Source of the DNA: Desulfoluna sp.
GTDB taxonomy: Bacteria; Desulfobacterota; Desulfobacteria; Desulfobacterales; Desulfolunaceae
Direction of reading: 5' to 3'
Assembly: GCF_030145185.1 (NCBI RefSeq)
Contig: NZ_JAQYWB010000006.1
Coordinates: 51,335 to 115,334, forward strand
Length of the DNA: 64,000 nucleotides
Shown piece by piece: positions 52,768 through 63,951 of the stretch; the first letter of the stretch is position 1, and every line of letters begins with the position of its first letter. The position numbers and the translations under genes are program-made. The notes beneath the pieces were generated by a model. That model saw nothing but the letters and a program-made list of their open reading frames with translations, made no database searches and had not been told where the DNA came from.

Positions 52768-53366
52768 TGCTTTGTATGAGTAACGCGTCCAAAAGGCGCA
52801 GGCTGCTTTCTTGGAGCCTTTTTGCTGTGCTCAGTCTGACGGCCGGCGTGGCCTTTGCCTCGGGCGGAGGTGAGCATGTGGCGGAAGCCAAGCATTGGAT
52901 TACCACGGATACTGCACGTGTCTTGAACTTTGTGGTGCTGATGTCGCTTTTGTTCTTCGTGCTTCGAAAACCAGTTTCCAATGCCCTTTCCGGACGTATC
53001 GACAGCATTCGTGATGAGCTGGATACCCTTGAAAAGCAGAAGGCAGACGCCGAAAAAACCCTGGCCGAGTACGAAACCAAGATTGCCACACTGGACAGTG
53101 AGGTGGAGGTGATTCTGGGGCAGTACAGGGAGCAGGGCGAAACGGCTAAAAAGCGCATATTTGCAGAGGCCGAGCTTCATGCTGCGAAACTTGAAGAACA
53201 GGCCAAACGTAACATTGACCATGAATTCAAGGCCGCTCGTGTGGATCTTAAAGCCGAGATCATGGCTCTGGCCCTCGAAAAGGCTGAGGAGCTGATCCAG
53301 GAGCAGATCACCGCGGACGATCAGGATAAGCTGGTGGATGATTATCTGAACAAGGTGGTGGCGTAA
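52767..53366 (+). CDS. atpF: ATP synthase F0 subunit b
   Basis: The 199-residue protein has a signal-like N-terminus (RRRLLSWSLFAVLSLTAGVAFA), then the membrane helix of a b subunit (VLNFVVLMSLLFFVLRKPVSNAL; core FFVLRKPV) and a long helical, Glu/Lys-rich stalk. ATG 52776 is an alternative start. A leading signal-like helix on b is found in related Desulfobacterota. It overlaps atpH by one base. Confidence 0.87.
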   Translation: MLCMSNASKRRRLLSWSLFAVLSLTAGVAFASGGGEHVAEAKHWITTDTARVLNFVVLMSLLFFVLRKPVSNALSGRIDSIRDELDTLEKQKADAEKTLAEYETKIATLDSEVEVILGQYREQGETAKKRIFAEAELHAAKLEEQAKRNIDHEFKAARVDLKAEIMALALEKAEELIQEQITADDQDKLVDDYLNKVVA

Positions 53367-53917
53367 TGAAAGATATCGCAATATCGAGGCGTTATGCCAA
53401 AGCTCTGCTGCTCATCGGGAAAGAGGATGGCAATGCGGAGGCCTACCGGGGAGAACTCAGTGGCCTGGCGTCGTTTCTTGCCAAGGAAGTGGAACTCTCC
53501 AGTGTGATCATTAATCCGGTCTATGAATTGGACGGTCGGCGAGGTGTGTTGAAGGTGGTGGTTGAGAAGCTGAACCTCTCTCCTGTGATCGCGTCCTTTA
53601 CCCTGCTTCTATTTGACAAGGGCCGTTTCGGTCATTTTGGGTCCATCGACGAAACCTATCAAGCCTTGGTGGACGAGTTCAACGGCGTGGCCCACGCGTA
53701 TGTGGTTTCTGCTGTGGGATTGTCGGAAGATGCTGTGGAGAAGATCAAGGCGTCCCTTTCCGCCTTGACCGGCAAAGACGTCATTTTGAATCTGGAAAAA
53801 GACCCCGGGCTTATTGGGGGCATTGTTACGAAGATAGGCGACCTCGTACTTGACGGCAGTGTGCGCACACAGCTGCAGAACATGAAAGAATCTTTTAAAA
53901 GGGGTGAGAGTGTCTAA
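53366..53917 (+). CDS. atpH: ATP synthase F1 subunit delta
   Basis: Delta joins the top of the alpha3beta3 ring to the b stalk. The 183 residues start [18 protein letters not shown] and include [22 protein letters not shown], a diagnostic C-terminal segment (core [15 protein letters not shown]). Its stop overlaps the atpA ATG by one base. Confidence 0.94.
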   Translation: MKDIAISRRYAKALLLIGKEDGNAEAYRGELSGLASFLAKEVELSSVIINPVYELDGRRGVLKVVVEKLNLSPVIASFTLLLFDKGRFGHFGSIDETYQALVDEFNGVAHAYVVSAVGLSEDAVEKIKASLSALTGKDVILNLEKDPGLIGGIVTKIGDLVLDGSVRTQLQNMKESFKRGESV

Positions 53918-55434
53918 TGGAAATCAGAGCTGAAGAAATAAGCCAAATAATCAAGGAGCAGATCAAGGATTTCGACAAGAAGGTCGAACTTTCCGAAACC
54001 GGCGTCGTTCTCTCCGTAGGTGACGGCATTGCAAGGGTCTACGGCCTCGAAAAAGTTATGGCCCAGGAGCTTGTGGAATTTCCAGGTGGCATTATCGGCC
54101 TTGCCCTTAACTTGGAAGAGGACAACGTGGGGATCGCCATTATGGGCGATGACACCCATATTAAAGAAGGCGATATCGTCAAGCGAACCTCACGTATCGC
54201 AGAGGTTCCTGTCGGTGAGGCTGTCCTTGGCCGTGTGGTCGACACCACAGGCGTGCCCATCGACGGCAAGGGCGCGATTGAGACCGATCATTTTCGTCGG
54301 CTTGAGATGGTAGCCCCCGGGGTTATCCAGCGTAAAGGCGTTCATGAACCCTGCTACACAGGCATCAAGGCCATCGACGCCATGACCCCCGTGGGCAAGG
54401 GCCAGCGTGAGCTCATCATCGGTGACCGTCAGATTGGCAAGACCGCCATCGCCGTTGACGCGATTCTTGCTCAGAAGGGCCAGAACGTGATGTGCATCTA
54501 TGTGGCGTGTGGTCAGAAGAAGTCCACCGTCGCCCAGGTCGTTTCTGTTCTTGAAGCGCATGGTGCCATGGAGTACACCACCGTGGTGTCTGCCTGTGCC
54601 TCTGATCCCGCCGCCCTTCAGTTCCTTGCCCCCTATGCCGGTTGTGCCATGGGTGAGTACTTCCGTGACAAGGGTGAGCACGCCCTCATTATTTACGATG
54701 ACCTCTCCAAGCAGGCGGCTTCTTACCGACAGGTCTCTCTGCTGCTTCGTCGTCCGCCAGGACGTGAAGCGTACCCCGGAGACATTTTCTATAACCACTC
54801 CCGTCTTCTGGAACGTTCAGCCAAGCTCTCCGACGATCTGGGCGCTGGTTCCCTGACAGCCCTTCCCATTATTGAAACCCAGGAAGGTGACGTCTCAGCT
54901 TTTATTCCCACCAACGTTATCTCCATTACCGATGGTCAGATCTATCTCGATAAGGCGATGTTCTTCGCCGGTATGCGCCCTGCGGTCGACGTCGGTCTTT
55001 CTGTTTCCCGAGTTGGGGGATCCGCCCAGGACAAGGCCATGAAGCAGGTGGCCGGTACCTTGCGTCTTGATATGGCCTCCTTTCGCGAGTTGGAGGCCTT
55101 TGCGGCCTTTGGCTCTGACTTGGATGCGGGCACCCAGAGGCAGCTTACCCGTGGTCAGCGTCTCGTGGAGGTTCTCAAGCAGCCTCAGTATGCGCCTCTG
55201 CCCCTTGAAAAGCAGGTTCTTATCCTTTTTGCCGGGACCAAAGGGTACATTGATGCGTATCCCCGTGCGAGTGTCACCAAATACGAAGCGGGTCTCTATC
55301 CTTTCGTGGAAGGTCGCTTTCCCGGAATTCTCCCTGCCCTTGCAGAGAGCAAGAAGATTACCTCTGAGATTGAAGCCGATATTGTCAAAGCCCTTGAAGC
55401 GTATGCTGAGGAGTTCAAAGACACTATCAAGTAG
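53917..55434 (+). CDS. atpA: ATP synthase F1 subunit alpha
   Basis: Alpha carries the non-catalytic nucleotide sites. The 505 residues have the P-loop [23 protein letters not shown], and the signature [13 protein letters not shown]. The length is standard. A 52-base spacer precedes atpG. Confidence 0.97.
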   Translation: MEIRAEEISQIIKEQIKDFDKKVELSETGVVLSVGDGIARVYGLEKVMAQELVEFPGGIIGLALNLEEDNVGIAIMGDDTHIKEGDIVKRTSRIAEVPVGEAVLGRVVDTTGVPIDGKGAIETDHFRRLEMVAPGVIQRKGVHEPCYTGIKAIDAMTPVGKGQRELIIGDRQIGKTAIAVDAILAQKGQNVMCIYVACGQKKSTVAQVVSVLEAHGAMEYTTVVSACASDPAALQFLAPYAGCAMGEYFRDKGEHALIIYDDLSKQAASYRQVSLLLRRPPGREAYPGDIFYNHSRLLERSAKLSDDLGAGSLTALPIIETQEGDVSAFIPTNVISITDGQIYLDKAMFFAGMRPAVDVGLSVSRVGGSAQDKAMKQVAGTLRLDMASFRELEAFAAFGSDLDAGTQRQLTRGQRLVEVLKQPQYAPLPLEKQVLILFAGTKGYIDAYPRASVTKYEAGLYPFVEGRFPGILPALAESKKITSEIEADIVKALEAYAEEFKDTIK

Positions 55435-55486
55435 CTTGCTGAAAGAGCAAATCTATTAATTTGAGATACGTAAAGGTAAATGGCAT

Positions 55487-57843
<2,357 letters not shown>

Positions 57844-57909
57844 GATGTGAACGGGGGGGAGGCGTGGTTTGCACTCGCCTTTCTTCCTTCAAAACTATAA
57901 GGGGTTGAT

Positions 57910-58317
57910 ATGGCAGATACTATCAGACTCGAAATCGTGACGCCTGAAAAGCGTGTGGTCAGCGAGAACGCTCAGATCGTCATGGCCCCCGGTTCGGAGG
58001 GTGAGTTCGGTGTGCTCGACGGGCACACTCCGTTTCTCACCTCACTGAAGGTGGGGATGGTCCGTTTCAAGGATGACAACGGCAACGAGTGCGGTGTCTT
58101 CGTGAGCGGCGGATTTGCCGAGGCGTTGGGGGACAAGGTCACCATTTTGGCTGAATCGGCAGAACGTCGTCGTGATATTGACGCCGATCGCGCCAAGGCA
58201 GCCATGGAGAGAGCGGAAAAACGCCTCGCCGGGAATCGTTTAGAGATTGATGAGGCCCGTGCCAAGGTAGCTCTTGTACGGGCTATACACCGTCTTCAGG
58301 CGGTGGAAGGACGGTAA
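57910..58317 (+). CDS. atpC: ATP synthase F1 subunit epsilon
   Basis: Epsilon couples rotor to the c ring and can inhibit hydrolysis. The 135 residues have the N-terminal beta-sandwich (RLEIVTPEKRVVSENAQIV, GSEGEFGVLDGHTPFLT) and a C-terminal helical hairpin with RAKAAMERAEKRLA. It is the last gene; atpB (a) and atpE (c) are absent and must be encoded elsewhere. Confidence 0.95.
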   Translation: MADTIRLEIVTPEKRVVSENAQIVMAPGSEGEFGVLDGHTPFLTSLKVGMVRFKDDNGNECGVFVSGGFAEALGDKVTILAESAERRRDIDADRAKAAMERAEKRLAGNRLEIDEARAKVALVRAIHRLQAVEGR

Positions 58318-58396
58318 GGTCTTTGTGTGGGGCAGGGGGGCAAAGGTTCATGCGCCCCTTGAGCTGCTTGGATCGTATCGAGAGCAATCGAGTTTC

Positions 58397-58429
58397 AAAG
58401 GGGCGGCCCCGGTGGGTTTGCCCCTTTTT
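58397..58429 (+). terminator. Rho-independent terminator of the ATP synthase operon
   Basis: AAAGGGGC (58397-58404) pairs with GCCCCTTT (58420-58427), and TTTTT follows. It lies 80 bases after atpC. Confidence 0.8.
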
Positions 58430-58540
58430 AATACCCGAACGAGAGGGGCCTTTTGAGTGCTTGTTTCGTGCACCGCATGAGGCGGGGGATATCATGTTTT
58501 TTGGGGTGTCAGTCAGGCCCTATTGCAACCAGGGGGAAAA

Positions 58541-59281
58541 TTGAGTAAAACCACAGGAAAAACGGCGGTGGTTGTTCTTGCTGCTGGCAGGGGTACCCGT
58601 ATGAACTCGGACAAGGCCAAGGTGCTCCATGAGGTTTTGGGGCGTCCCATGGTCGACTATGTGGTGAGTTCGGCTTCCGAGATTGCCGGAGATGATGTGG
58701 TGGTGGTGGTAGGGCATCAGGCAGAGGCCGTACGCGCCTCGCTGGCGGACCGTAGGGCTGTTTTTGCACTGCAGGAGAAACAGCTGGGGACGGGCCATGC
58801 CGTGATGTGTGCCCGAGATTTTATAGGTGCGGCCACCCGCCACGTGGTGATCCTTTGTGGGGACGTTCCTTTGGTCAAATCGGAGACCCTTCGATGCCTG
58901 GTCGAGGCTCACGAAATCGCCGGGCGAGCCGTGACGGTTTTGGCGGTTCATTTTGATGAGCCGACCGGGTACGGCCGGATGGTCACCGCCGAGGATGGCA
59001 GGTTGCTTCGCATCGTGGAAGAGAAGGATGCAAGCGGTAAAGAGAAGGCTATCAAAGTGGTCAACAGCGGCATCTACTGTGTGGATGCGGGCTTTCTCTT
59101 TTCCGCCCTTGACAAGGTGAAATCGGATAACGCGCAAGGGGAGTACTATCTCACCGATATCGTGGAGATAGCCGTTCAGGAGGGGGCCGGAGCCGGTGTT
59201 GTAACCGGTGGATCGGGCAGGGAAGTTACGGGTGTAAATACCGTAAATGACCTTGAAACCGTACGCCAAATGCTGGAATAA
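58541..59281 (+). CDS. GlmU-type uridylyltransferase (N-terminal domain only)
   Basis: The 246-residue protein (TTG 58541 after AGGGGGAAAA; an upstream frame start at 58523 is unlikely) has the nucleotidyltransferase motif VLAAGRGTRMNSDKAKVLHEV, CGDVPLVKSETL and EEKDASGKEKAIKVVNSGIY (core VNSGIY). Full GlmU is ~455 residues with a left-handed beta-helix acetyltransferase domain. Here the frame stops after the uridylyltransferase domain. It should form UDP-GlcNAc from GlcNAc-1-phosphate, but the acetylation step needs another protein. Confidence 0.85.
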   Translation: MSKTTGKTAVVVLAAGRGTRMNSDKAKVLHEVLGRPMVDYVVSSASEIAGDDVVVVVGHQAEAVRASLADRRAVFALQEKQLGTGHAVMCARDFIGAATRHVVILCGDVPLVKSETLRCLVEAHEIAGRAVTVLAVHFDEPTGYGRMVTAEDGRLLRIVEEKDASGKEKAIKVVNSGIYCVDAGFLFSALDKVKSDNAQGEYYLTDIVEIAVQEGAGAGVVTGGSGREVTGVNTVNDLETVRQMLE

Positions 59282-59354
59282 CGGCCCACATGAATTCCCT
59301 TGACTTTATTGAAAATTGAAGACTATAGTGATTTGAATTTCGAGAGGTGCTAAA

Positions 59355-59600
59355 TTGGATGACGAAGCAATAGTTGGTCAAATTGATTATATAGAAGAAC
59401 AGGTAGATTTTCTCATTGAGCTCTGCAACAGCCTGAAATCAGAGAAAGCGGAACTCAAGGGCAGGGTCGAAATACTTGAAGGTCAACTTCAGGAAAAGAC
59501 TCAGTCAGAAGCTGCCTTTGTGGAGCAGAGGGAGAACATTCGAGGTAAAATTGACGGGTTGATGGATCGACTCAACAATTACATCGATGTGGCACCCTGA
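59355..59600 (+). CDS. ZapB-like coiled-coil protein
   Basis: The 81-residue acidic protein is almost entirely heptad-patterned helix (IDYIEEQVDFLIELCNSLKSEKAEL, core VDFLIELCNSLKSEK), like ZapB. It begins with TTG 59355 behind GAGAGG and lies 11 bases before zapA. ZapB-type proteins bridge ZapA-bound FtsZ at midcell. Sequence identity is low, so the name rests on coiled-coil character and context. Confidence 0.65.
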   Translation: MDDEAIVGQIDYIEEQVDFLIELCNSLKSEKAELKGRVEILEGQLQEKTQSEAAFVEQRENIRGKIDGLMDRLNNYIDVAP

Positions 59601-59611
59601 TCTCTAACCGA

Positions 59612-59929
59612 ATGACAAAAGCGAATGCGCAATCATTGGAAGAGATTCTAACAGTCGACCTATTTGGAGAAACGTATAAGTTCAAGACCGACGCTGATCC
59701 GAGCGAAGCCTCGGCCATTGTCAGAGGTGTTGTGGATGAAGTGACTCGTGCGGGTGAAGGGATGAAAGGTCCTTTGACTGAGAATCGCAAGTTTATCCAA
59801 CTTCTGGTGGCCACGTTGAATATCGCTAAGGAACTGGTTGAGGTTAAAAAGAACCATGCGGAGCTCCATGAGACGCTTGCCCGAAAGTCGACCACCCTCA
59901 TTGAAAAATTGGGGGGGTGTCAACCGTAA
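59612..59929 (+). CDS. zapA: Cell division protein ZapA
   Basis: ZapA binds and bundles FtsZ protofilaments. The 105-residue protein contains TVDLFGETYKFKTDADPSEASAIVRGVVDEV (core VDLFGETYKFKTD), the ZapA head domain, followed by a helical tail with LLVATLNIAKEL. The 6S RNA gene follows directly, a linkage known in many bacteria. Confidence 0.85.
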   Translation: MTKANAQSLEEILTVDLFGETYKFKTDADPSEASAIVRGVVDEVTRAGEGMKGPLTENRKFIQLLVATLNIAKELVEVKKNHAELHETLARKSTTLIEKLGGCQP

Positions 59930-59970
59930 CGTTAGTGCAGAAAAGGCTGTTCTGTGCCGATGAAATACGA

Positions 59971-59976
59971 TACAAT
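59971..59976 (+). promoter_or_regulatory. Candidate -10 element of the 6S RNA gene
   Basis: TACAAT lies ten bases before the 5' end inferred from the RNA terminal stem. A 17-base-spaced -35 would be TGTTCT (59948-59953), a poor match. Confidence 0.45.
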
Positions 59977-59985
59977 TTGAATAAA

Positions 59986-60169
59986 ATATCCCTGCCGTGT
60001 TCGTGATTGGAGTATATCCTTTGACCCAATGGCAATATCACGGGAGCCTCCTCTGGCTTTGGTGCGCATGTTCTGCCTGACAGAAAAGCCTGAAGAAGTT
60101 ACAGAGGCACCCCCCTTTGAACAATCGGTTCAAAGACCATAATTCAACACGGCACCCGGGTGGGGATAT
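59986..60169 (+). ncRNA. ssrS: 6S RNA
   Basis: The ends pair: ATATCCC...CCGTGTT (from 59986) with AACACGG...GGGGATAT (to 60169), giving a 184-base RNA, the usual 6S size. GCCTC and GAGGC pair around an apical stem, and CTTTGAAC/GGTTCAAAG forms the expected 3'-side hairpin beside the large central bubble. It lies directly after zapA, the classic 6S location. 6S RNA mimics an open promoter and sequesters sigma-70 RNA polymerase in stationary phase. Confidence 0.85.
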
Positions 60170-60490
60170 TTTCATATCAATTTTCCCCCTTCTGTCTGCA
60201 CCATCCTTCCAACCACCACCCCTCGAATCCGACGACTCTGTCAAGGGTCTCCGACATCCAAAAAGTTATTTCATGCCCCGTGTCGATGCGGTATCGTCTC
60301 CGTGTTATGACTCTGAAGCGTCGCATTGGCTGAACGTCGGATGCGCTTGTCCGCTCGTATAATACCCCGCTGCGGTCTTTGGGTATGCAAATGCATGTAA
60401 CCCTCAAGGTTGGGCGAATGTCTATGGTGTGGAGTCCGTAAGGCGGATTTTCCGTCAAAACTGAGGTGGATATATACTCGGGGGAATCAA
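60170..60490 (+). other. Gap between 6S RNA and rny
   Basis: No gene is supported; the 82-codon frame at 60117-60362 overlaps the 6S gene and has no ribosome binding site. A perfect TATAAT at 60358-60363 could be the -10 of rny, but its -35 (CGTCGG at 17 bases) is poor. fau, often found beside 6S RNA, is absent. Confidence 0.45.
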
Positions 60491-62053
60491 ATGATAGTGA
60501 AAATTATGGCAACTGGCATCGTCAGTCTTCTCGTCGGCGCTGCTCTGACCTTTGTGCTTAAAGGTCGGGTGGACAACAGGCGGGCAGAGGAAGCGGAAGA
60601 AGAGGCCGAGAAAATAATTCGTGATGCCGGGGTGCGGGCCGAAAATCTGTTGATGGAAGCCAATGTGGAGGCCAAGGATCGGCTCATTAAAATGAAGAGC
60701 GAGTTCGATGCCGAGACCAACGAAACACGGGTTGAGCTTAAAGGGCTTGATAAGCGGCTGAACCAGAAGACAGAAAAGATTGATCGTCGGCAGGACCAGA
60801 TCGAACGGGTTGAAAACGATTTGGCTCAGCGGGGGAAAGAGCTGAGAGCGGAGTCCGATCAACTCCTGGCAAGACGGGGTGACTGCGATGCCCTGATCGC
60901 CGAACAGAAGATGCAACTTGAAAAAATATCGGGCATGACGTCCGAAGAGGCCAAAGGGCTTCTTTTGAGTGCCATGGAGAACGATGCTCGCCACGATGGT
61001 GCCAAGCTCATTAAACGGGTCACCACCGAAGCCAAGGAGAGTGCCGATAAGGAAGCCAAGAAGATTATTGCGACGGCCATCCAGCGTTATGCCGGCGACT
61101 TTGTTGCTGAACGTACCGTTTCCGTGGTTCCCCTTCCCAACGATGAAATGAAGGGGCGGATTATTGGTCGGGAAGGGCGCAATATTCGGGCGCTGGAGGC
61201 TGCCACTGGTATTGATTTGATTATTGATGATACCCCTGAGGCCGTCATTTTGTCTGGCTTCAACCCTGTGCGTCGAGAGGTCGCCCGTCTCTCCCTGACC
61301 AAACTGATCAACGACGGCCGTATTCATCCCGCTCGCATTGAAGAGGTGGTGAAGACGGTGGAAAAGGAAGTGGACCAGACCATCAGAGAAGCCGGTGACC
61401 AGGCTGCCTTTGACCTGGGGGTTCACGGCATCTGCAATGATCTTATTGCTGTCCTGGGCCGCCTGAAGTTTCGGACCAGCTACGCCCAGAACGTGCTTCA
61501 ACACTCGGTGGAGGTGGGTTTTCTCTGCGGGGTGATGGCTGCCGAGTTGGGCCTTGATGTGAAGCTTGCCAAGCGCATGGGCCTGCTCCACGATATTGGT
61601 AAGGCGGTGGATCATGAAGTCGAAGGACCTCACGCCGTGATCGGTGCCAACCTGGCCAAAAAGTATGGAGAGAATCCCAAGATTGTTCAGGGCATTGCGG
61701 CTCACCATGAAGATGTGCCCCCGGAATCGGTCTACGACCTCTTGGTTCAGGCTGCAGATTCCCTCTCCGGGGCTCGTCCTGGCGCCCGAAAAGAGCTTCT
61801 TGAAAACTACGTCAAACGTCTGGACGATCTCGAGAAGATTGCCAACGCTTATAAAGGCGTGTCCAATTCCTACGCTATCCAGGCGGGTCGTGAGCTCCGC
61901 GTTATTGTGGAAGGGGATGTGGTCAGAGATGAAGATGCCGTGGTCATGAGCCGAGACATCGCCAAGCAGATTGAAGAGACCCTGACCTTTCCCGGACAGA
62001 TCCGTGTGACCGTTATTCGGGAAACTCGTGCCGTGGGGTATGCAAACAAATAG
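60491..62053 (+). CDS. rny: Ribonuclease Y
   Basis: RNase Y is a membrane-anchored endoribonuclease that starts mRNA decay. From ATG 60491 (GGGGGAA upstream) it has 520 residues: an N-terminal membrane helix ([18 protein letters not shown]), a long coiled coil (~25-190), a KH domain ([19 protein letters not shown]) and an HD domain with [10 protein letters not shown] and HHEDVPPES. The upstream open frame to 60410 adds non-typical residues. Confidence 0.95.
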   Translation: MIVKIMATGIVSLLVGAALTFVLKGRVDNRRAEEAEEEAEKIIRDAGVRAENLLMEANVEAKDRLIKMKSEFDAETNETRVELKGLDKRLNQKTEKIDRRQDQIERVENDLAQRGKELRAESDQLLARRGDCDALIAEQKMQLEKISGMTSEEAKGLLLSAMENDARHDGAKLIKRVTTEAKESADKEAKKIIATAIQRYAGDFVAERTVSVVPLPNDEMKGRIIGREGRNIRALEAATGIDLIIDDTPEAVILSGFNPVRREVARLSLTKLINDGRIHPARIEEVVKTVEKEVDQTIREAGDQAAFDLGVHGICNDLIAVLGRLKFRTSYAQNVLQHSVEVGFLCGVMAAELGLDVKLAKRMGLLHDIGKAVDHEVEGPHAVIGANLAKKYGENPKIVQGIAAHHEDVPPESVYDLLVQAADSLSGARPGARKELLENYVKRLDDLEKIANAYKGVSNSYAIQAGRELRVIVEGDVVRDEDAVVMSRDIAKQIEETLTFPGQIRVTVIRETRAVGYANK

Positions 62054-62086
62054 AGGTATCTCCGGCCATTGAAGGGGAACGTAAAA

Positions 62087-62153
62087 AGCCGAGCGCTGAC
62101 GCAAGGGCAGAACTGTGTGATGACAGTTTTTGCCCCTGCCGGGCGTTTCGGCT
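62087..62153 (+). terminator. Structured element after rny
   Basis: AGCCGA (62087-62092) pairs with TCGGCT (62148-62153). Inside, GGGCAGAACTGT pairs with ACAGTTTTTGCCC around a GTGATG loop (62105-62136). ATTTTGTTAT follows. It may be the rny terminator or a longer regulatory leader for tyrS. A second repeat, GGGGGTGC/GCGCCCC, lies at 62165-62188. Confidence 0.5.
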
Positions 62154-62291
62154 ATTTTGTTATCAGGGGGGTGCCTTTGCTGCGCCCCTTGTACCGATAT
62201 AAAATCCAGGGTGCCGTGAACCGGTACCTTATATATTAAAGGGGTGGGTCAATCTACGGATCCCAACCAACTATAGATGAGGTAAAAAGCT

Positions 62292-63581
62292 ATGAGTGTC
62301 ATCGAGTCGCTTAGAGATCGCGGTTTTGTAGATAATACAACCCATGAAGAGGAGTTGGCGGCGTATCTTTCCACGCCGGGAAGACGTTGCTATATCGGCT
62401 TTGATCCGACAGGATCCAGCCTTCATGTGGGCCATCTCGTGACGGTCATGGCTTTGTGTCACATGCAGCGTGCCGGCCATTGTCCCATTGCCCTGGTCGG
62501 GGGCGGCACCGGCATGATCGGGGACCCCAGCGGAAAGACGGAGATGCGACAGATGCTGACTCCGGAAATCATTGATGAGAACAAGGCGGGGTTGAGGTCG
62601 CAGCTCTCTCGTTTCCTCGATTTTTCCGATGAAAAGGCCTTTCTGCTGGACAACGCCGATTGGCTCACGGGTCTCGAATACATTCCCTTCTTGAGGGAGG
62701 TGGGTCGCCATTTCAGCGTGAATAGAATGGTGAAGGCAGAGAGCTACCGGGCGCGGCTTGATTCCGATGAAGGCTTGAGCTTCATTGAGTTCAACTACAT
62801 GCTTCTTCAGGCCTACGATTTTTATGAGCTTTCCCGTTCCCATAACTGCTACCTTCAGATGGGGGGCAGCGATCAGTGGGGCAATATTGTGGCCGGGGTC
62901 GATTTGGTCCGTCGAAAAGGCGGGGAGACGGCCTTTGGCGTCACCTTTCCCCTTATCATGACGGCCTCAGGGATCAAGATGGGGAAGACTCACAAGGGGG
63001 CGGTGTGGCTTGACCCCGAACGGACCTCTCCGTACGATTATTACCAGTTCTGGGTGAATACCGATGACGCTGACGTTGAGCGTTTTCTGGCTCTTTTTAC
63101 CTTTCTTCCCATGGCTGAGGTCAAAGCTGTTGCCGGCCTTTCCGGTGCGGAGCTCAATGCGGCTAAAGCGGTGCTGGCCTTCGAGGCGACTGCTTTGTGT
63201 CATGGGCACGAGGCTGCCCTTGAGGCGTACAAATCAGCCGCGGCTATGTTTGGGGTGAAGAAGATCGCGGAGTCACTTTTGCCTTCCAGCACGATTCCCA
63301 GGGGGGGCGATGCCAGCGCCCTTGATTCCGTTCCTTGTCTTGAGGTCGAAACAGAGCTGTTTCAGGGAGAGGGGGTGCCGGTGTTTAAGCTTTTTGCTCT
63401 TGCCGGGCTGGCCGCATCTGGAGGTGCCGCACGTAAGCTTATCCGTCAAGGGGGGGCTTACATCAATGGTGAGCGCTTGGACAAGGAAGATCGTCTGGTG
63501 GTAGAGGCTGATTTTGAAGGGGGAGAGATTTTGCTGCGTGCCGGGAAAAAGCGGTACCATCGCATTGCTTTGAAAGGGTAG
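62292..63581 (+). CDS. tyrS: Tyrosyl-tRNA synthetase
   Basis: The class I synthetase charges tRNA-Tyr. The 429 residues show YIGFDPTGSSLHVGHLV with the HIGH-type HVGH, QMGGSDQWGNIVAG, the KMSKS-type KMGKT, and a C-terminal S4 RNA-binding domain (AARKLIRQGGAYINGERL). The length is normal. Nothing suggests a T-box; no conserved T-box sequence was found upstream. Confidence 0.96.
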   Translation: MSVIESLRDRGFVDNTTHEEELAAYLSTPGRRCYIGFDPTGSSLHVGHLVTVMALCHMQRAGHCPIALVGGGTGMIGDPSGKTEMRQMLTPEIIDENKAGLRSQLSRFLDFSDEKAFLLDNADWLTGLEYIPFLREVGRHFSVNRMVKAESYRARLDSDEGLSFIEFNYMLLQAYDFYELSRSHNCYLQMGGSDQWGNIVAGVDLVRRKGGETAFGVTFPLIMTASGIKMGKTHKGAVWLDPERTSPYDYYQFWVNTDDADVERFLALFTFLPMAEVKAVAGLSGAELNAAKAVLAFEATALCHGHEAALEAYKSAAAMFGVKKIAESLLPSSTIPRGGDASALDSVPCLEVETELFQGEGVPVFKLFALAGLAASGGAARKLIRQGGAYINGERLDKEDRLVVEADFEGGEILLRAGKKRYHRIALKG

Positions 63582-63675
63582 AGCCTCTTTGAGCTCGCTT
63601 TCCGTGGGGCGGCCGTGCGAATTTCAATAGAAATTCGCACGGTTCCAAGAAAACGATTAAAAGGAAAGAAAAGCT

Positions 63676-63704
63676 TTGACACAAAGGATCGTTCGGGGTA
63701 GAAC
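63676..63704 (+). promoter_or_regulatory. Candidate rRNA promoter 1
   Basis: TTGACA (63676-63681), spacer 17, TAGAAC (63699-63704). The -35 is perfect and the -10 is weak. Confidence 0.5.
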
Positions 63705-63758
63705 CTTCAAGTCTTCAACGCGAAACAGACGCTATTTACGCGGCTTCAAGCGCGGGCA

Positions 63759-63799
63759 TCGTCAAGAAAAAACGGCTTTTTTATTTTCTTCTTGACGAT
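63759..63799. repeat. Inverted repeat overlapping rRNA promoter 2
   Basis: ATCGTCAAGAA (63759-63769) and TTCTTGACGAT (63789-63799) are perfect 11-base arms around a 19-base AT-rich centre. The right arm contains the -35 TTGACG, so it could be an operator or a hairpin in transcripts from promoter 1. Confidence 0.55.
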
Positions 63800-63820
63800 A
63801 TAGTATGAGTAGCATATATT
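63792..63820 (+). promoter_or_regulatory. Candidate rRNA promoter 2
   Basis: TTGACG (63792-63797), spacer 17, TATATT (63815-63820). It is the better of the two promoters and lies ~132 bases before mature 16S rRNA. Confidence 0.7.
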
Positions 63821-63951
63821 ATCTTGGTTAACTTTAGTGATCAGGGCAATTTAGATCATTTGATCTTTGAAAATCAGTAAGCAACGAAGAAACGACAGAA
63901 TAATTTTTTGTCAACATCAAGCCCTATTGGGTCATTTTGTTAAATATGATT

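Larger units (their letters stand above)
63582..63951 (+). other. rRNA operon promoter region
   Basis: No protein gene is present. It holds two candidate sigma-70 promoters, an inverted repeat over the second, and a boxA-like TGATCTTTGAAAA at 63861-63873, which resembles the rRNA antitermination signal. Confidence 0.7.

Noticed and set aside
60117..60362. 81-codon frame downstream of zapA
   Set aside because: Overlaps the 3' half of the 6S RNA gene and has no ribosome binding site.
60455..62104. 549-codon open frame on the - strand opposite rny
   Set aside because: It mirrors the codon structure of the well-supported rny gene, has no recognisable domains and lacks a ribosome binding site.
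62160..62291. T-box leader upstream of tyrS
   Set aside because: AGGGTGCC resembles the T-box core by chance, but the AGGGTGGNACCGCG sequence and the specifier structure are missing.
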